Shown: piece after piece, positions 53,876 through 63,191 of the stretch
Numbering within the stretch: the first letter of the stretch is position 1
Layout: each line of letters begins with the position of its first letter
From: Rhizobium sp. WYJ-E13
GTDB taxonomy: Bacteria; Pseudomonadota; Alphaproteobacteria; Rhizobiales; Rhizobiaceae
Reading direction: 5' to 3'
NCBI RefSeq assembly: GCF_018987265.1
Contig: NZ_CP076853.1
Coordinates: 3,437,501 to 3,501,500 of the forward strand
Length of the DNA: 64,000 bases
Position numbers and translations under genes: made by a program
Notes under the pieces: generated by a model
Database searches by the model: none
Told to the model about the DNA's origin: nothing
Seen by the model: the letters and a program-made list of their open reading frames with translations, nothing else

Positions 53876-56119
53876 ATGCGTTCCGTCGTTTCCCTCAATG
53901 AATCCTGGAGCTTCCACGAAGGGTTTGGCCAGCGCCTGACCGAGGCTTTCGACGGCGACTATATGGTCAGCCTGCCCCATACGGCTGTCGAGCTGCCCTT
54001 CAACTATTTCGACGAGAAGCGCTACCAGCGCGCCTTCACCTATCAGAAGGTGCTGCGCTGGCTGCCGGAATTCGAAGGCCGCGAGGTCTCCATCCTCTTC
54101 GATGGCGCCATGGCCGATAGCGTCGTCTATCTGAACGGCGAAGAAATCATTGCCCATAAGGACGGTTACACGCCTTTCGAAGCCCGTCTGACCGGCAAAC
54201 TCATCAAGGGCGAGAACCTGATCACGGTCAAGATCGACGGCAGCGAGAACCCCGCCATCCCGCCCTTCGGCGGTCGCATCGACTATCTCACCTATGCTGG
54301 CATCTATCGCGACGTCTGGCTGAAGGTCACCGACAGGGTCTCCATCCGCAATCTCAAGATCGAGACCCACGACGTTCTGTCCGACATGAAATCGGCGACC
54401 GTGCGCATCGATATCGCCAACCCGCAGAACCTGACCTATGCGGCAACCATTACCGCCTCGCTGAAGGATGCAGGTGGCATCATTCTCGCAAGTGCCGCCG
54501 GTGAGACGATCGGCTCGGTGACAACCCTCTCCTTCGGCGGCCTGACCGGCATTGAACTGTGGGACCTGGCAAACCCGGCGCTCTACGAAGTTGTCGTCGA
54601 TCTCAGAACCGAACACGGCTCAGACAGAACTTCCGCTCATTTCGGCTTCCGCACCGCCAAATTCACGCCGGAAGGCTTCCTGCTCAACGGCCGCCCCGTG
54701 AAGCTCCAGGGCCTCAACCGCCATCAGGCCTACCCCTATGTTGGGTACGCTGCCGGCCGCTCCGCACAGGAGCGTGACGCCGATATGATGAAGAAGGTGC
54801 TGAAGTGCAATATCGTGCGCACTTCGCACTATCCGCAGTCGAAATGGTTCCTCGACCAGTGCGACCGCATCGGCCTGCTCGTATTCGAAGAAATCCCCGG
54901 CTGGCAACATATCGGCGATCTCGATTGGCAGAGAGAGTCCATCGAAAACGTTCGCCGCATGATCGAGCGCGACTGGAATCACCCCTCGATCATCATCTGG
55001 GGCGTGCGCATCAATGAATCGCTCGATAGCCACGACTTCTATACCGCCACCAATCGCCTGGCCCACGAACTCGATTCCACCCGCCAGACTGGCGGCGTTC
55101 GCTACCTGACCGAAAGCGAGCTTCTGGAAGACGTCTATACGATGAACGACTTCATCCTCGGCAACGAGGAATTGCCGGGCGCCAATCGCCCACGCACGGC
55201 GCTTCGCAGCCAGCAGGAAAATACCGGCCTCTCCTACAAGGTCCCCTACATCATTACCGAATTCAACGGCCACATGCATCCGACCAAGATGTATGATGCC
55301 GAGCAGCGCCAGGCCGAGCATGTGCGCCGCCACCTGGAAGTGCTGAACGCCGCCTATGGCGATCCGGATATTTCAGGAGCGATCGGCTGGTGCATGTTCG
55401 ATTATAACACGCACAAGGATTTCGGCTCCGGCGACCGCATCTGCTATCACGGCGTCATGGACATGTTCCGCGAACCGAAATTCGCGGCCTATGTCTATGC
55501 CAGCCAGTGCGACCCTTCGGATGAGATCATCATGAAACCGGTCACCTTCTGGGCGCGCGGCGAGCGCAGCATCGGCGGCGTGCTGCCGCTGATCATCCTG
55601 ACCAATTGCGATGAGGTGGAGCTGACATACGGCTCTCTGACCAAGCGCATCGGCCCGGACCGCGAAAACTATCCGCACTTGCCGCATCCGCCCGTCGTGC
55701 TCGACCACCGCCATTTCACCCAGGACGAACTCGGCCGCTGGGGCCTGGAATGGATCGACGGCGAATTCACCGGCTTCATCAACGGCGAGCCTGTGGCCAG
55801 CCTGACGCTCGCCGCCGATCCGCTGCCGACCGCACTGGAGGTAGCGCCCGACAGCACCACGCTGAAGGCCCGCGAACGCGACACGACCCGCGTCGTCATC
55901 CGCGCGCTCGACCAGCGCGGCCAGCGCCTGCCCTTTCTGAACGATGTGGTGACCCTGACGGTCAAAGGTCCTGCTAAGATTGTCGGCCCGACGGCCGTAC
56001 CGCTCCAGGGCGGCACGACGGGTTTCTGGCTGGAGGCAACCGGCTTGACCGGCGAAATCACCGTCGAAGCGACCTCAAGCCGCTTCGCACCAGTCACGCT
56101 CTCGGTAGCGGCCGTCTGA
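53876..56119 (+). CDS. Glycoside hydrolase family 2 (beta-galactosidase-like)
   Basis: 747 residues, no signal peptide, so cytoplasmic. Domain order: jelly-roll sugar-binding domain (residues 1-165), immunoglobulin-like domain (about 165-265), TIM barrel (about 265-560), and further beta domains. The acid/base is Glu381 in WGVRINES and the nucleophile Glu462 in IITEFNGH. GH2 includes galactosidases, glucuronidases and mannosidases; this is shorter than LacZ and closer to a generic GH2. It is convergent with a CUT1 importer. The start ATG touches the leader frame. Confidence 0.9.
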   Translation: MRSVVSLNESWSFHEGFGQRLTEAFDGDYMVSLPHTAVELPFNYFDEKRYQRAFTYQKVLRWLPEFEGREVSILFDGAMADSVVYLNGEEIIAHKDGYTPFEARLTGKLIKGENLITVKIDGSENPAIPPFGGRIDYLTYAGIYRDVWLKVTDRVSIRNLKIETHDVLSDMKSATVRIDIANPQNLTYAATITASLKDAGGIILASAAGETIGSVTTLSFGGLTGIELWDLANPALYEVVVDLRTEHGSDRTSAHFGFRTAKFTPEGFLLNGRPVKLQGLNRHQAYPYVGYAAGRSAQERDADMMKKVLKCNIVRTSHYPQSKWFLDQCDRIGLLVFEEIPGWQHIGDLDWQRESIENVRRMIERDWNHPSIIIWGVRINESLDSHDFYTATNRLAHELDSTRQTGGVRYLTESELLEDVYTMNDFILGNEELPGANRPRTALRSQQENTGLSYKVPYIITEFNGHMHPTKMYDAEQRQAEHVRRHLEVLNAAYGDPDISGAIGWCMFDYNTHKDFGSGDRICYHGVMDMFREPKFAAYVYASQCDPSDEIIMKPVTFWARGERSIGGVLPLIILTNCDEVELTYGSLTKRIGPDRENYPHLPHPPVVLDHRHFTQDELGRWGLEWIDGEFTGFINGEPVASLTLAADPLPTALEVAPDSTTLKARERDTTRVVIRALDQRGQRLPFLNDVVTLTVKGPAKIVGPTAVPLQGGTTGFWLEATGLTGEITVEATSSRFAPVTLSVAAV

Positions 56120-56144
56120 CGGCCGCCAGAGAATATTTTGCTGG

Positions 56145-57260
56145 CTAAGCGATCCTGAGCTGGCTTGCAGGATCGAAGAAGACCGCCTTGTCGAGATTGA
56201 AGGCAAGGCGGGTATTCTGGCCCGGCAGGATGCCGGTATCCGCTCCAAGGCGCGCCACTACCGACTTGCCGCCGAGCTTGGTGACGGCAAAGGTATCCGA
56301 CCCGGCCGGCTCCACGACCTCGATGGCGCAATCGCCATGAACGACCGACTTCGCCTTGCGGTCGGCTCCGTCGATATCCGTCAGTGCTTCCGGACGGATC
56401 CCGAAGATGACCTGCTTGCCGGCATAACCCGTGAGGCTGTTATTGCCGGCATTGACGGGCAGCTTCAGCGGTTCGCCATTCGGCCGTTCCAGCGAGACCT
56501 GGAGCCCGCCGGCACCGTTTTCAACGGTGGCGTTCAGCAGGTTCATCGCCGGCGAGCCCATGAAATCAGCTACGAAGACATTGGCCGGGCTGTTATAGAT
56601 TTCTGCCGGCGTACCGAACTGCTGCAGCACGCCGTCCTTCAGCACAGCGATCTTCGTCGCCAGCGTCATCGCCTCGATCTGGTCATGGGTGACGTAGACG
56701 ATCGTCGTTCCCATGCGCTGATGCAGACGCTTGATTTCCGTGCGCATGTCGACACGCAGTTTCGCATCGAGATTGGAGAGCGGCTCATCGAAGAGGAAGA
56801 CCTGCGGATTGCGCACCAGTGCGCGGCCCATCGCGACGCGCTGACGCTGGCCACCCGAAAGCTGCGAGGGTTTGCGATCGAGCAGATGGCCGATCTGCAG
56901 CATGTCGGAGACCTGCTTGATCGCCTTTTCCCGCTCTTCCTTCGGCACGCCGCGGATTTCCATGCCGAAGGCGATGTTGCCGGCAACGGTCATGTTCGGG
57001 TAGAGCGCGTAGCTCTGGAACACCATGGCGATATCGCGCTTGGACGGGTGCAAGCCGTTGATGGAGCGGCCATCGATGCGGATCTCACCCGAAGTGATGG
57101 CTTCGAGCCCGGCAATGGTGTTGAGCAGCGTGGACTTGCCGCAGCCGGACGGACCCACCAGAACCAGGAAGCCGCCCTTTTCGAGTTCCAGATCGATCCC
57201 CTTGAGAATGTCGACGGCGCCGAAGCGCTTCTTGAGACCGGAAATTTCAAGGAAAGCCAT
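56145..57260 (-). CDS. CUT1 sugar ABC transporter ATP-binding protein (third system)
   Basis: 371 residues, UgpC/MalK type. Walker [10 protein letters not shown] near residue 38, Q-loop [11 protein letters not shown], signature [14 protein letters not shown], Walker [13 protein letters not shown]-loop YVTHDQIEAMTLA. C-terminal regulatory domain with FGIRPEALTD. Last gene of the binding-protein-permease-permease-ATPase unit; its end faces the end of the GH2 gene, 25 bases away. Confidence 0.9.
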   Translation of the reverse strand: MAFLEISGLKKRFGAVDILKGIDLELEKGGFLVLVGPSGCGKSTLLNTIAGLEAITSGEIRIDGRSINGLHPSKRDIAMVFQSYALYPNMTVAGNIAFGMEIRGVPKEEREKAIKQVSDMLQIGHLLDRKPSQLSGGQRQRVAMGRALVRNPQVFLFDEPLSNLDAKLRVDMRTEIKRLHQRMGTTIVYVTHDQIEAMTLATKIAVLKDGVLQQFGTPAEIYNSPANVFVADFMGSPAMNLLNATVENGAGGLQVSLERPNGEPLKLPVNAGNNSLTGYAGKQVIFGIRPEALTDIDGADRKAKSVVHGDCAIEVVEPAGSDTFAVTKLGGKSVVARLGADTGILPGQNTRLAFNLDKAVFFDPASQLRIA

Positions 57261-57263
57261 GGA

Positions 57264-58205
57264 TCACCCTTTGACGGCGCCCGCCATCAGACCGCGCACG
57301 AAATAGCGGCCGGCGAGGATATAGACGATGAGCGTAGGAACGGCCGCGATCATCGCCGCAGCCATGTTGACATTGTATTCGACCACGCCGGTCGAGGTAT
57401 TGACGACATTATTGAGCGCCACCGTCATCGGCATGGAGTCACCCGTACCGGCATAAGCCGAGGCGAAGAGGAAATCGTTCCAGATATTGGTGAACTGGTA
57501 GATGACCGTCACCACGATAATCGGCAGCGAATTCGGCAGCATGATGCGGCGGAAGATCTGAAAGAAGCTTGCGCCATCCACCTGCGCGGCCTTCACGAGT
57601 TCCGTCGGAAACGCCTCATAGAAATTGCGGAAGAACAGCGTCGTGAAGCCGAGGCCATAGACCACGTGCACGAAGACGAGGTTCACAGTCGGATTGCCGA
57701 AGCCGAAGCTGAAACTCGTTGCATTCTGCAGCGTCGTTCCGAAACGGCCGAGCGCGCCGAGAATAGTCGCCATCGGCAGCAGCACCGACTGGAACGGGAT
57801 GAAGCAGGCAAAGAGCATGAGGCCGAAGACCAGCGTATGGCCCGGAAAGCGCCACTTGGTCAGTACATAGCCGTTGAGCGCGCCGAGAACGGTCGAGATC
57901 GCCACTGCCGGCACGACCATCTTGATCGAATTCCAGAAGTAGCCCTTGATGCCGGCGCAGGTGAGGCCGACGCAGGCCTCGCCCCAGGCCTTGAACCAGG
58001 CATCGAACGTCGGTGACTGCGGCAGCGCGAGCATATTGCCGCCCTGAATTTCGTCCATGGTCTTGAACGAAGTCGTCAGCATGACGAAGAGCGGCATCAG
58101 GTAGAGAACGGCAAAGATCAGCAGCAGCCCGTAGATGATGACGCGGCCGATCCAGCGACCGCTGTTGCCGCCCTGCGCGACCTCGGAAGAGGTAATACTG
58201 CTCAT
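57264..58205 (-). CDS. CUT1 sugar ABC transporter permease (MalG type, third system)
   Basis: 313 residues. A polar N-terminus is followed by VIIYGLLLIFAVLYLMPLFVML. The EAA loop is LVKAAQVDGASFFQIFRRI with LPNSLPIIVVTVIYQF. It overlaps the upstream permease by four bases and lies three bases before the ATPase gene. It has a longer first periplasmic loop with two cysteines (GEACVGLTCAGIKGY), as in glucose/mannose-type CUT1 systems. Confidence 0.88.
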   Translation of the reverse strand: MSSITSSEVAQGGNSGRWIGRVIIYGLLLIFAVLYLMPLFVMLTTSFKTMDEIQGGNMLALPQSPTFDAWFKAWGEACVGLTCAGIKGYFWNSIKMVVPAVAISTVLGALNGYVLTKWRFPGHTLVFGLMLFACFIPFQSVLLPMATILGALGRFGTTLQNATSFSFGFGNPTVNLVFVHVVYGLGFTTLFFRNFYEAFPTELVKAAQVDGASFFQIFRRIMLPNSLPIIVVTVIYQFTNIWNDFLFASAYAGTGDSMPMTVALNNVVNTSTGVVEYNVNMAAAMIAAVPTLIVYILAGRYFVRGLMAGAVKG

Positions 58206-59155
58206 CGCGCCTTCTCCCTCAGTTCGGAATAGAGATAGGGAACGATGATTGCCGAGATCGTCATCAGCATGATGATGGCGCTTGCAGAACCGACAGCCAT
58301 TTCATTTCGCTTGAACGTATACTCATACATGAAGTTGGACGGCAGCCATGCCGAGCCGCCGGGACCGCCCGATGTAAGCGCCACGACAAGGTCGTAGGAC
58401 TTGATCGCCATATGCGCGAGCACGATAAAGGCCGACAGGAAGATCGGCCGCAGCATCGGAATGACGATGCGCCGGTACATCTGGAAGGGCGATGCGCCGT
58501 CGATCTGCGCCGCCTTCATGATTTCGCCGTCAATGCCACGCAGGCCGGCCAGGAACATTGCCATGACGAAACCGGAGGCCTGCCAGACACCGGCGATGAC
58601 GACAGTGTAGATGACGAAATCCTTGTTCTTGATCCAGTCGAAATGAAAGCTCGTCCAGCCGAGATGATGCAGCGTCTGCTCAAGCCCGAGGCCCGGATCA
58701 AGGAACCACTTCCAGGCGACGCCCGTCACGATGAAGGACAGCGCCATCGGATAGAGGAAAATCGGCCGCAATATGCCTTCGCCGCGGATCTTTTGGTCGA
58801 GAAGGATCGCCAGCAGCAGCCCGAGCGCCAGGCAGATGAAAATATAGAGGAAGCCGAAGATCCCCATATTGGTGATCGATGTGTACCAGGAGGACGGCGG
58901 GTCGCTCTCGAAGGTCCAGCGCCAGAGCCGTTGATAGGCGCGCGAGCCCGTCAGCGCATAGGATGGAAAGGTCTTGGAATTTGTAAAGGAAAGATAGGCC
59001 GTCCAGACGATGAAGCCGTAGACGAAGATCACCGTGATGAGGAAACTCGGCGCCAATACGATTCTCGGCAATGCATCCTGCAGTCGGCCGCGAATGGACG
59101 TGCGGGTTGAGGGCTTCGACGTCAGGACCGGATCCGTGGTCGCAACTGTGCTCAT
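58202..59155 (-). CDS. CUT1 sugar ABC transporter permease (MalF type, third system)
   Basis: 317 residues from the ATG at 59155 behind GGAGGAGATGATC; the frame upstream has no ribosome binding site. First helix IVLAPSFLITVIFVYGFIVW, EAA loop MKAAQIDGASPFQMYRRI followed by IPMLRPIFLSAFIV, and late GGPGGSAWLPSNFMYEYTF. Follows the binding-protein gene by 72 bases. Confidence 0.88.
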   Translation of the reverse strand: MSTVATTDPVLTSKPSTRTSIRGRLQDALPRIVLAPSFLITVIFVYGFIVWTAYLSFTNSKTFPSYALTGSRAYQRLWRWTFESDPPSSWYTSITNMGIFGFLYIFICLALGLLLAILLDQKIRGEGILRPIFLYPMALSFIVTGVAWKWFLDPGLGLEQTLHHLGWTSFHFDWIKNKDFVIYTVVIAGVWQASGFVMAMFLAGLRGIDGEIMKAAQIDGASPFQMYRRIVIPMLRPIFLSAFIVLAHMAIKSYDLVVALTSGGPGGSAWLPSNFMYEYTFKRNEMAVGSASAIIMLMTISAIIVPYLYSELREKAR

Positions 59156-59227
59156 GTGATCATCTCCTCCCTGCGCAGCAGGGCTGTGGCTTCCCCGCAA
59201 GGGGCGGGAAAGCCTTTGTCATTAGAA

Positions 59228-60487
59228 TTAGCGAGCGTCGTCGATAGCCTGGACGAGCTGGGTAACAGCTTCGTCAGAGGTCTTGATCTGACCATGGACG
59301 AACTTCGAGACGACGTCCTTATAGGCGTTGGCGATCGCCGGAGGAGCACCATAGCCCTGAGCAAGCGAGCCGAACAGCGTACCGCCTTCGTTGGCAGCCT
59401 TCAGATCGGCAATGCCCTTCTTGCCGCAAGCGTCGAAATCCGTATCCGGAACGTCGGTACGGGCCGGAACCGAACCCTTGACGACGTTGAAGGCGGACTG
59501 GAAGCTCTTGGACAGCGTTGCCGTGGCAAGCGCCACCTGAGCGGCCTTGCGGTCGTCAGGAACGTTGAACATGCCGAACATGTCGGAGTTGTAGACCACG
59601 CTGCCCTCGGTGCCCGGGAAACGGTAGCACAGGAAGTCGGTATCCGGGGTCTTCTTGGCGGCAACGAATTCGCCCTTCGCCCAGTCGCCCATGACCTGCA
59701 CCAGAGCATCACCCTTGATGACCATGGCCGTCGCCAGGTTCCAGTCGCGGCCCGAGAAGTTCGGATCGACATATTTGATGATCTTGGCGAGGTTATCGAA
59801 GGACTTCTTCATCGTGTCGGACTTCAGCGATTCCTCGTCGAGGTCGTTGAAAGCCTTCTTGTAGAATTCCGGGCCGCCGGTCGACAGCACGATGGAGTCG
59901 AACATCGTGGCTTCCTGCCAGTTCTGACCGCCGAGCGCGAGCGGAATGACGCCGGCTGCCTTTGCCTTGTCGAGCAGGGCGATCAGGTCGTCGAAGGTCT
60001 TCGGCTGCGTGCCGCCGATCTTGTCCATGACGGACTTGTTGATCCACAGCCAGTTGACGGAGTGAACGTTGACAGGGGCTGCGACCCACTTGCCGTCATA
60101 GACGGAGAACTTCTGCAGGGCCGCCGGGACGGATTTGTCCCAGCCCTCTTTCTTTGCCGTCTCGGTCAGGTCACCCATGACGCCTGCCTGGGCGTAATCG
60201 AGCACGGTATAGCCGAGCATCTGAGAAGCAGTCGGATAGGTGCCCGCGGCAACCATCGCCTTCAGCGCGGTCATGGCTGCGTCGCCGCCACCGCCTGCGA
60301 CCGGTACGTCCTTCCAGGCAAAGCCTTCCTTGGCAAGGTCCTGCTTCAGCACGTTGAGCGCCGCGGCTTCACCGCCCGACGTCCACCAGTGCAGCATCTG
60401 GACTTCCTTGACGTCAGCCGCGTGAGCGCTGCCGAAACCAGCCATCATCACGACAGCAAGAGCTGCCGAGCTCAAAAACTTGCGCAT
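59228..60487 (-). CDS. Sugar-binding protein of the third CUT1 system (glucose/mannose type)
   Basis: 419 residues. Signal peptide MRKFLSSAALAVVMMAGFGS cut near residue 23. The mature start (EVQMLHWWTSGGEAAALNVL), with AGGGGDAAMTALKAMVAAGT and VNVHSVNWLWINK, matches the GtsA-like group that binds glucose and mannose. A lactose or galactoside ligand is possible because a GH2 enzyme is encoded at the other end of the unit. LacI-type operators lie in the 300 bases upstream. Confidence 0.85.
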   Translation of the reverse strand: MRKFLSSAALAVVMMAGFGSAHAADVKEVQMLHWWTSGGEAAALNVLKQDLAKEGFAWKDVPVAGGGGDAAMTALKAMVAAGTYPTASQMLGYTVLDYAQAGVMGDLTETAKKEGWDKSVPAALQKFSVYDGKWVAAPVNVHSVNWLWINKSVMDKIGGTQPKTFDDLIALLDKAKAAGVIPLALGGQNWQEATMFDSIVLSTGGPEFYKKAFNDLDEESLKSDTMKKSFDNLAKIIKYVDPNFSGRDWNLATAMVIKGDALVQVMGDWAKGEFVAAKKTPDTDFLCYRFPGTEGSVVYNSDMFGMFNVPDDRKAAQVALATATLSKSFQSAFNVVKGSVPARTDVPDTDFDACGKKGIADLKAANEGGTLFGSLAQGYGAPPAIANAYKDVVSKFVHGQIKTSDEAVTQLVQAIDDAR

Positions 60488-60598
60488 GAATATCCTCCCG
60501 TTCGTAAGTGGCGGCGAGACCCACCTCGCCCGCCCCGATGTCTTCCGCCGTGAGGGCGGCCAAACATCACGCTACCGCACCTCCCAGCGCGGTTACCA

Positions 60599-60734
60599 AT
60601 TTAAAACGTTATAAATGCTCTTACGTCAAGTCCTTCCTCGACTCCCGAGAAAAATATGATTAGTTCGATAACTATTGATTTTATTTGCTTTTTTCTGAAC
60701 GCTTAAGAAACCGTAAAAATTTAAATCGTTTGCA
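60599..60734. promoter_or_regulatory. LacI-type operator sites in the 300-bp divergent region
   Basis: An 18-bp near-palindrome with central CG at 60599-60616 (arms ATTTAAAAC and GTTATAAAT, 8 of 9 paired). A second element, AATCGTTTGCA at 60724-60734, equals the half-site at 51723. The region between is AT-rich, unlike its surroundings, and must hold the promoters of both the binding-protein operon and the LacI gene. I see no gene in it. Confidence 0.5.
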
Positions 60735-60786
60735 TTGATTGATTGCGTGCCGGTTTCATCGTGTTATGGTAGCCGCGATCCCCAGC

Positions 60787-61854
60787 ATGGAAATGTCCTT
60801 GGTGACCGAATCGTCTCAATTGCAACGTGGTGAAAATCCGGATGGCACGCAAAAGCGTGGTAAGCCGACGTTGCGCACGATCGCGACGTTGACCGGTCTT
60901 GCGGTAACCACTGTTTCCCGTGCACTCAGCGACGCACCGCAAATATCGGTCGATACCCGCGAACGCGTCCACCGCATCGCCCGCGAGATCGGCTATCTGC
61001 CGGACCGGGCGGCCCAGCGCTTGAAGACGGGTCGCACCAATGTCATCAGCATCCTTCTCGATCCGCACCAGGAAGTGGTCGGCTTCGGCACTGCCATCAT
61101 GTACGGCATCGCCAAAGCTCTGAAGGAGACCTCCTACCACCTCGTTGTCGCCCCGAACTTCCTGTCGACGACGGATCTCGAAGCGGCGGAATATATCGTG
61201 CGCAACAATTTCGCCGATGGCCTGATCTTCACGCGGACAGAGCCTTTCGATGCGCGGGTGCGGATGCTGCAGGAAGTCGGCTTTCCCTTCGTATCGCATG
61301 GTCGCACGGAGTTTTTGACCCCGCATCCTTACGTCGATTACGACAATTACACCTTCGCCTATGAAGCCACCCGGCGGCTGATCGCCAAGGGCAGAACGAA
61401 AGTCACTGTCATCATGCCGCCGAAGCGACTGACTTTCAGCCAGCACATTCTCCATGGGTTCATGACTGCGGTGCGCGAGGCCGGTATCGCCTACGAAATA
61501 TCGGAAGCGGTCACACTCGATTCACCGGCCAATGAACTCAGGGATTTCTTCCGCGCACGCGCCGCCACACCCGACGTTCCCGATGGCTTTGTTTGCCCAG
61601 GCGAAGTTTCTGCGCTGGCGCTCGTCAGCGCCATGAGCGATGCTGGCCTCACACTGGCAGAAGACTACGATATCGTCGCAAAGGAAACGTCGCGTCTCCT
61701 GACCCACCTCCAGCCGAAGATCGAGACCATCTATGAGGATCTGGTCGAGGCGGGGGAACATCTCGGCCACATGCTGCTTCAGCGCATCAGTAATCAGGCA
61801 ACGGAAAACCGGAGCCTGCTCCTGCCGCCGCAGATCAATTTTCCGGTAGCCTAA
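60787..61854 (+). CDS. LacI-family repressor of the third CUT1 system
   Basis: About 355 residues. HTH TLRTIATLTGLAVTTVSRAL, hinge (DRAAQRLKTGRTNVISILLD), effector domain with FADGLIFTRTEPFDARV and GFVCPGEVSALALVSAM. No candidate start has a good ribosome binding site: ATGs at 60766, 60787 and 60793 are in frame, and I take 60787. Divergent from the binding-protein gene. Its stop overlaps the stop of the cyclase gene by four bases. Confidence 0.85.
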   Translation: MEMSLVTESSQLQRGENPDGTQKRGKPTLRTIATLTGLAVTTVSRALSDAPQISVDTRERVHRIAREIGYLPDRAAQRLKTGRTNVISILLDPHQEVVGFGTAIMYGIAKALKETSYHLVVAPNFLSTTDLEAAEYIVRNNFADGLIFTRTEPFDARVRMLQEVGFPFVSHGRTEFLTPHPYVDYDNYTFAYEATRRLIAKGRTKVTVIMPPKRLTFSQHILHGFMTAVREAGIAYEISEAVTLDSPANELRDFFRARAATPDVPDGFVCPGEVSALALVSAMSDAGLTLAEDYDIVAKETSRLLTHLQPKIETIYEDLVEAGEHLGHMLLQRISNQATENRSLLLPPQINFPVA

Positions 61855-63098
61855 GCCGCGTCACGACCGGCTGTCGGCTTTTCGCGGAAAGCGAAGACTT
61901 CGACCGGCTCCCCAAGCCCGCGCAGGGGAAAAGTGCCGAGATTGTCCATCTCTTCCGTGCAGGTCGCCATCTCAACGAAAGCGCGAGATAAAAGCACCGA
62001 CCGCTTGACCTCCTTGGTTAAGGTTTCAAGCCGCGAAGCGACATTGACCGCAGGGCCGATGACCGTGAAGTCCAGCCGACGGCGCGACCCGATATTGCCA
62101 TACATGACGTCGCCGACGTGGACGCCAACGCCATAGCGTAAGGGATCACGGCCCCGGCGCAGATGCTGCTCATTCAGTTTCGCCATCGCCTCCTGCCCCT
62201 CACGGATTGCCGTCAGCAGATCATGACAGGCCGAAGGCTTCGACAGCGGGAAGATGGCGAGCAGTCCGTCGCCCATGAACTTCAGTATTTCGCCGCCGTG
62301 CCGTTCGATCGGATCGGACATGGCATCGAAATAATCGTTGAGCAGATGAATGACGTCATCACGCGGCCAGAGGTCGGAGATCGCCGTGAAATCGCGCAGG
62401 TCGCAGATCATGATTGCTGCGCCAACGGTCGTACCGCTGCCGCGGGTAATGACGCCGGAGAGAATTTGTTCGCTTGCGTGCGGCCCCACATAGGTCTGCA
62501 GCAGTGTACGCGCCATGATGTTCTTCAGCCGGATTTCACTGACCAGCGTCAGGGCGGGTAGAAGATCGCGCAGGAAATCCACGTGTTCGCTTGTAAAACC
62601 ACCTGGCCGCTTGGTCGAGAAGGTGACGACATGTCGCTTTCCGAACGTATGATCGATCGGCCAGGCGATATATTCGGAGTAGTCGTCGTCGCGCAGTTCC
62701 TGGAAGAAGGGATAGTCGTCGCCTTCCCACAAATCCTCCAGGTTTTTCCGCACCTCATTGGCTCCGCTATGGATCTCGTTGACCGGGCTGTTAAGGAATT
62801 GCGGCGTGGTTTCCACCCCATAGGCAAAGGTGTCGATCTTCGCCTCGTCCATGCCTTCCACCCACAGGATGCGGGCGCCGATCCATTGCGGATGGTTCGT
62901 ACGGAAATGCAAGCTGGACCGGTTCACCGGCACGCCGGCTGCCAGCAGCCGCTTGCACATCTCCACCAGGATATTGTCGATAAAACGCTCGCTGCGGGTC
63001 TCGTTGATCAGCCAATCGAGAATCCGGCGCCTGCGGATAGGCCAGACGCCTTCGGCAGCTTCGCTTGCCGGATCAGTCGCTTCCAAAGAGGGCCTCAT
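61851..63098 (-). CDS. Class III adenylate cyclase with N-terminal sensor-like region (second copy)
   Basis: 415 residues, soluble. Catalytic domain about residues 215-395: first metal site in MICDLRDFTAISD, adenine Lys and second Asp in LKFMGDGLLAIF, Asp in LDFTVIGPAVN, Arg in NVASRL. N-terminal part of 200 residues with a GAF-like end (GGFTSEHVDFLRDLLPALTLVSEI). It matches the cyclase at 40.6 kb in layout and in the LDFTVIGPAVN stretch, so the two are paralogues. Start behind GGGAG. It lies between a LacI gene and nrdF without obvious operon partners. Confidence 0.9.
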   Translation of the reverse strand: MRPSLEATDPASEAAEGVWPIRRRRILDWLINETRSERFIDNILVEMCKRLLAAGVPVNRSSLHFRTNHPQWIGARILWVEGMDEAKIDTFAYGVETTPQFLNSPVNEIHSGANEVRKNLEDLWEGDDYPFFQELRDDDYSEYIAWPIDHTFGKRHVVTFSTKRPGGFTSEHVDFLRDLLPALTLVSEIRLKNIMARTLLQTYVGPHASEQILSGVITRGSGTTVGAAIMICDLRDFTAISDLWPRDDVIHLLNDYFDAMSDPIERHGGEILKFMGDGLLAIFPLSKPSACHDLLTAIREGQEAMAKLNEQHLRRGRDPLRYGVGVHVGDVMYGNIGSRRRLDFTVIGPAVNVASRLETLTKEVKRSVLLSRAFVEMATCTEEMDNLGTFPLRGLGEPVEVFAFREKPTAGRDAA

Positions 63099-63191
63099 AA
63101 AAAACTCCCGCTACGCCACATTCAACGAATATACCGGGCTGAATGTGGGCGATAGCGGACCGAATGATAAGAGGCTTCGTAAAGATAAACC

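Noticed and set aside
56337..58016. A 559-codon open frame antisense to the third CUT1 ATPase and permease
   Set aside because: It is a composition shadow of two well-supported genes.
56145..60487. lacEFGK lactose transporter
   Set aside because: The GH2 gene nearby invites this name, but the binding protein matches the glucose/mannose-type group better and the gene order differs, so no lac symbols were given.
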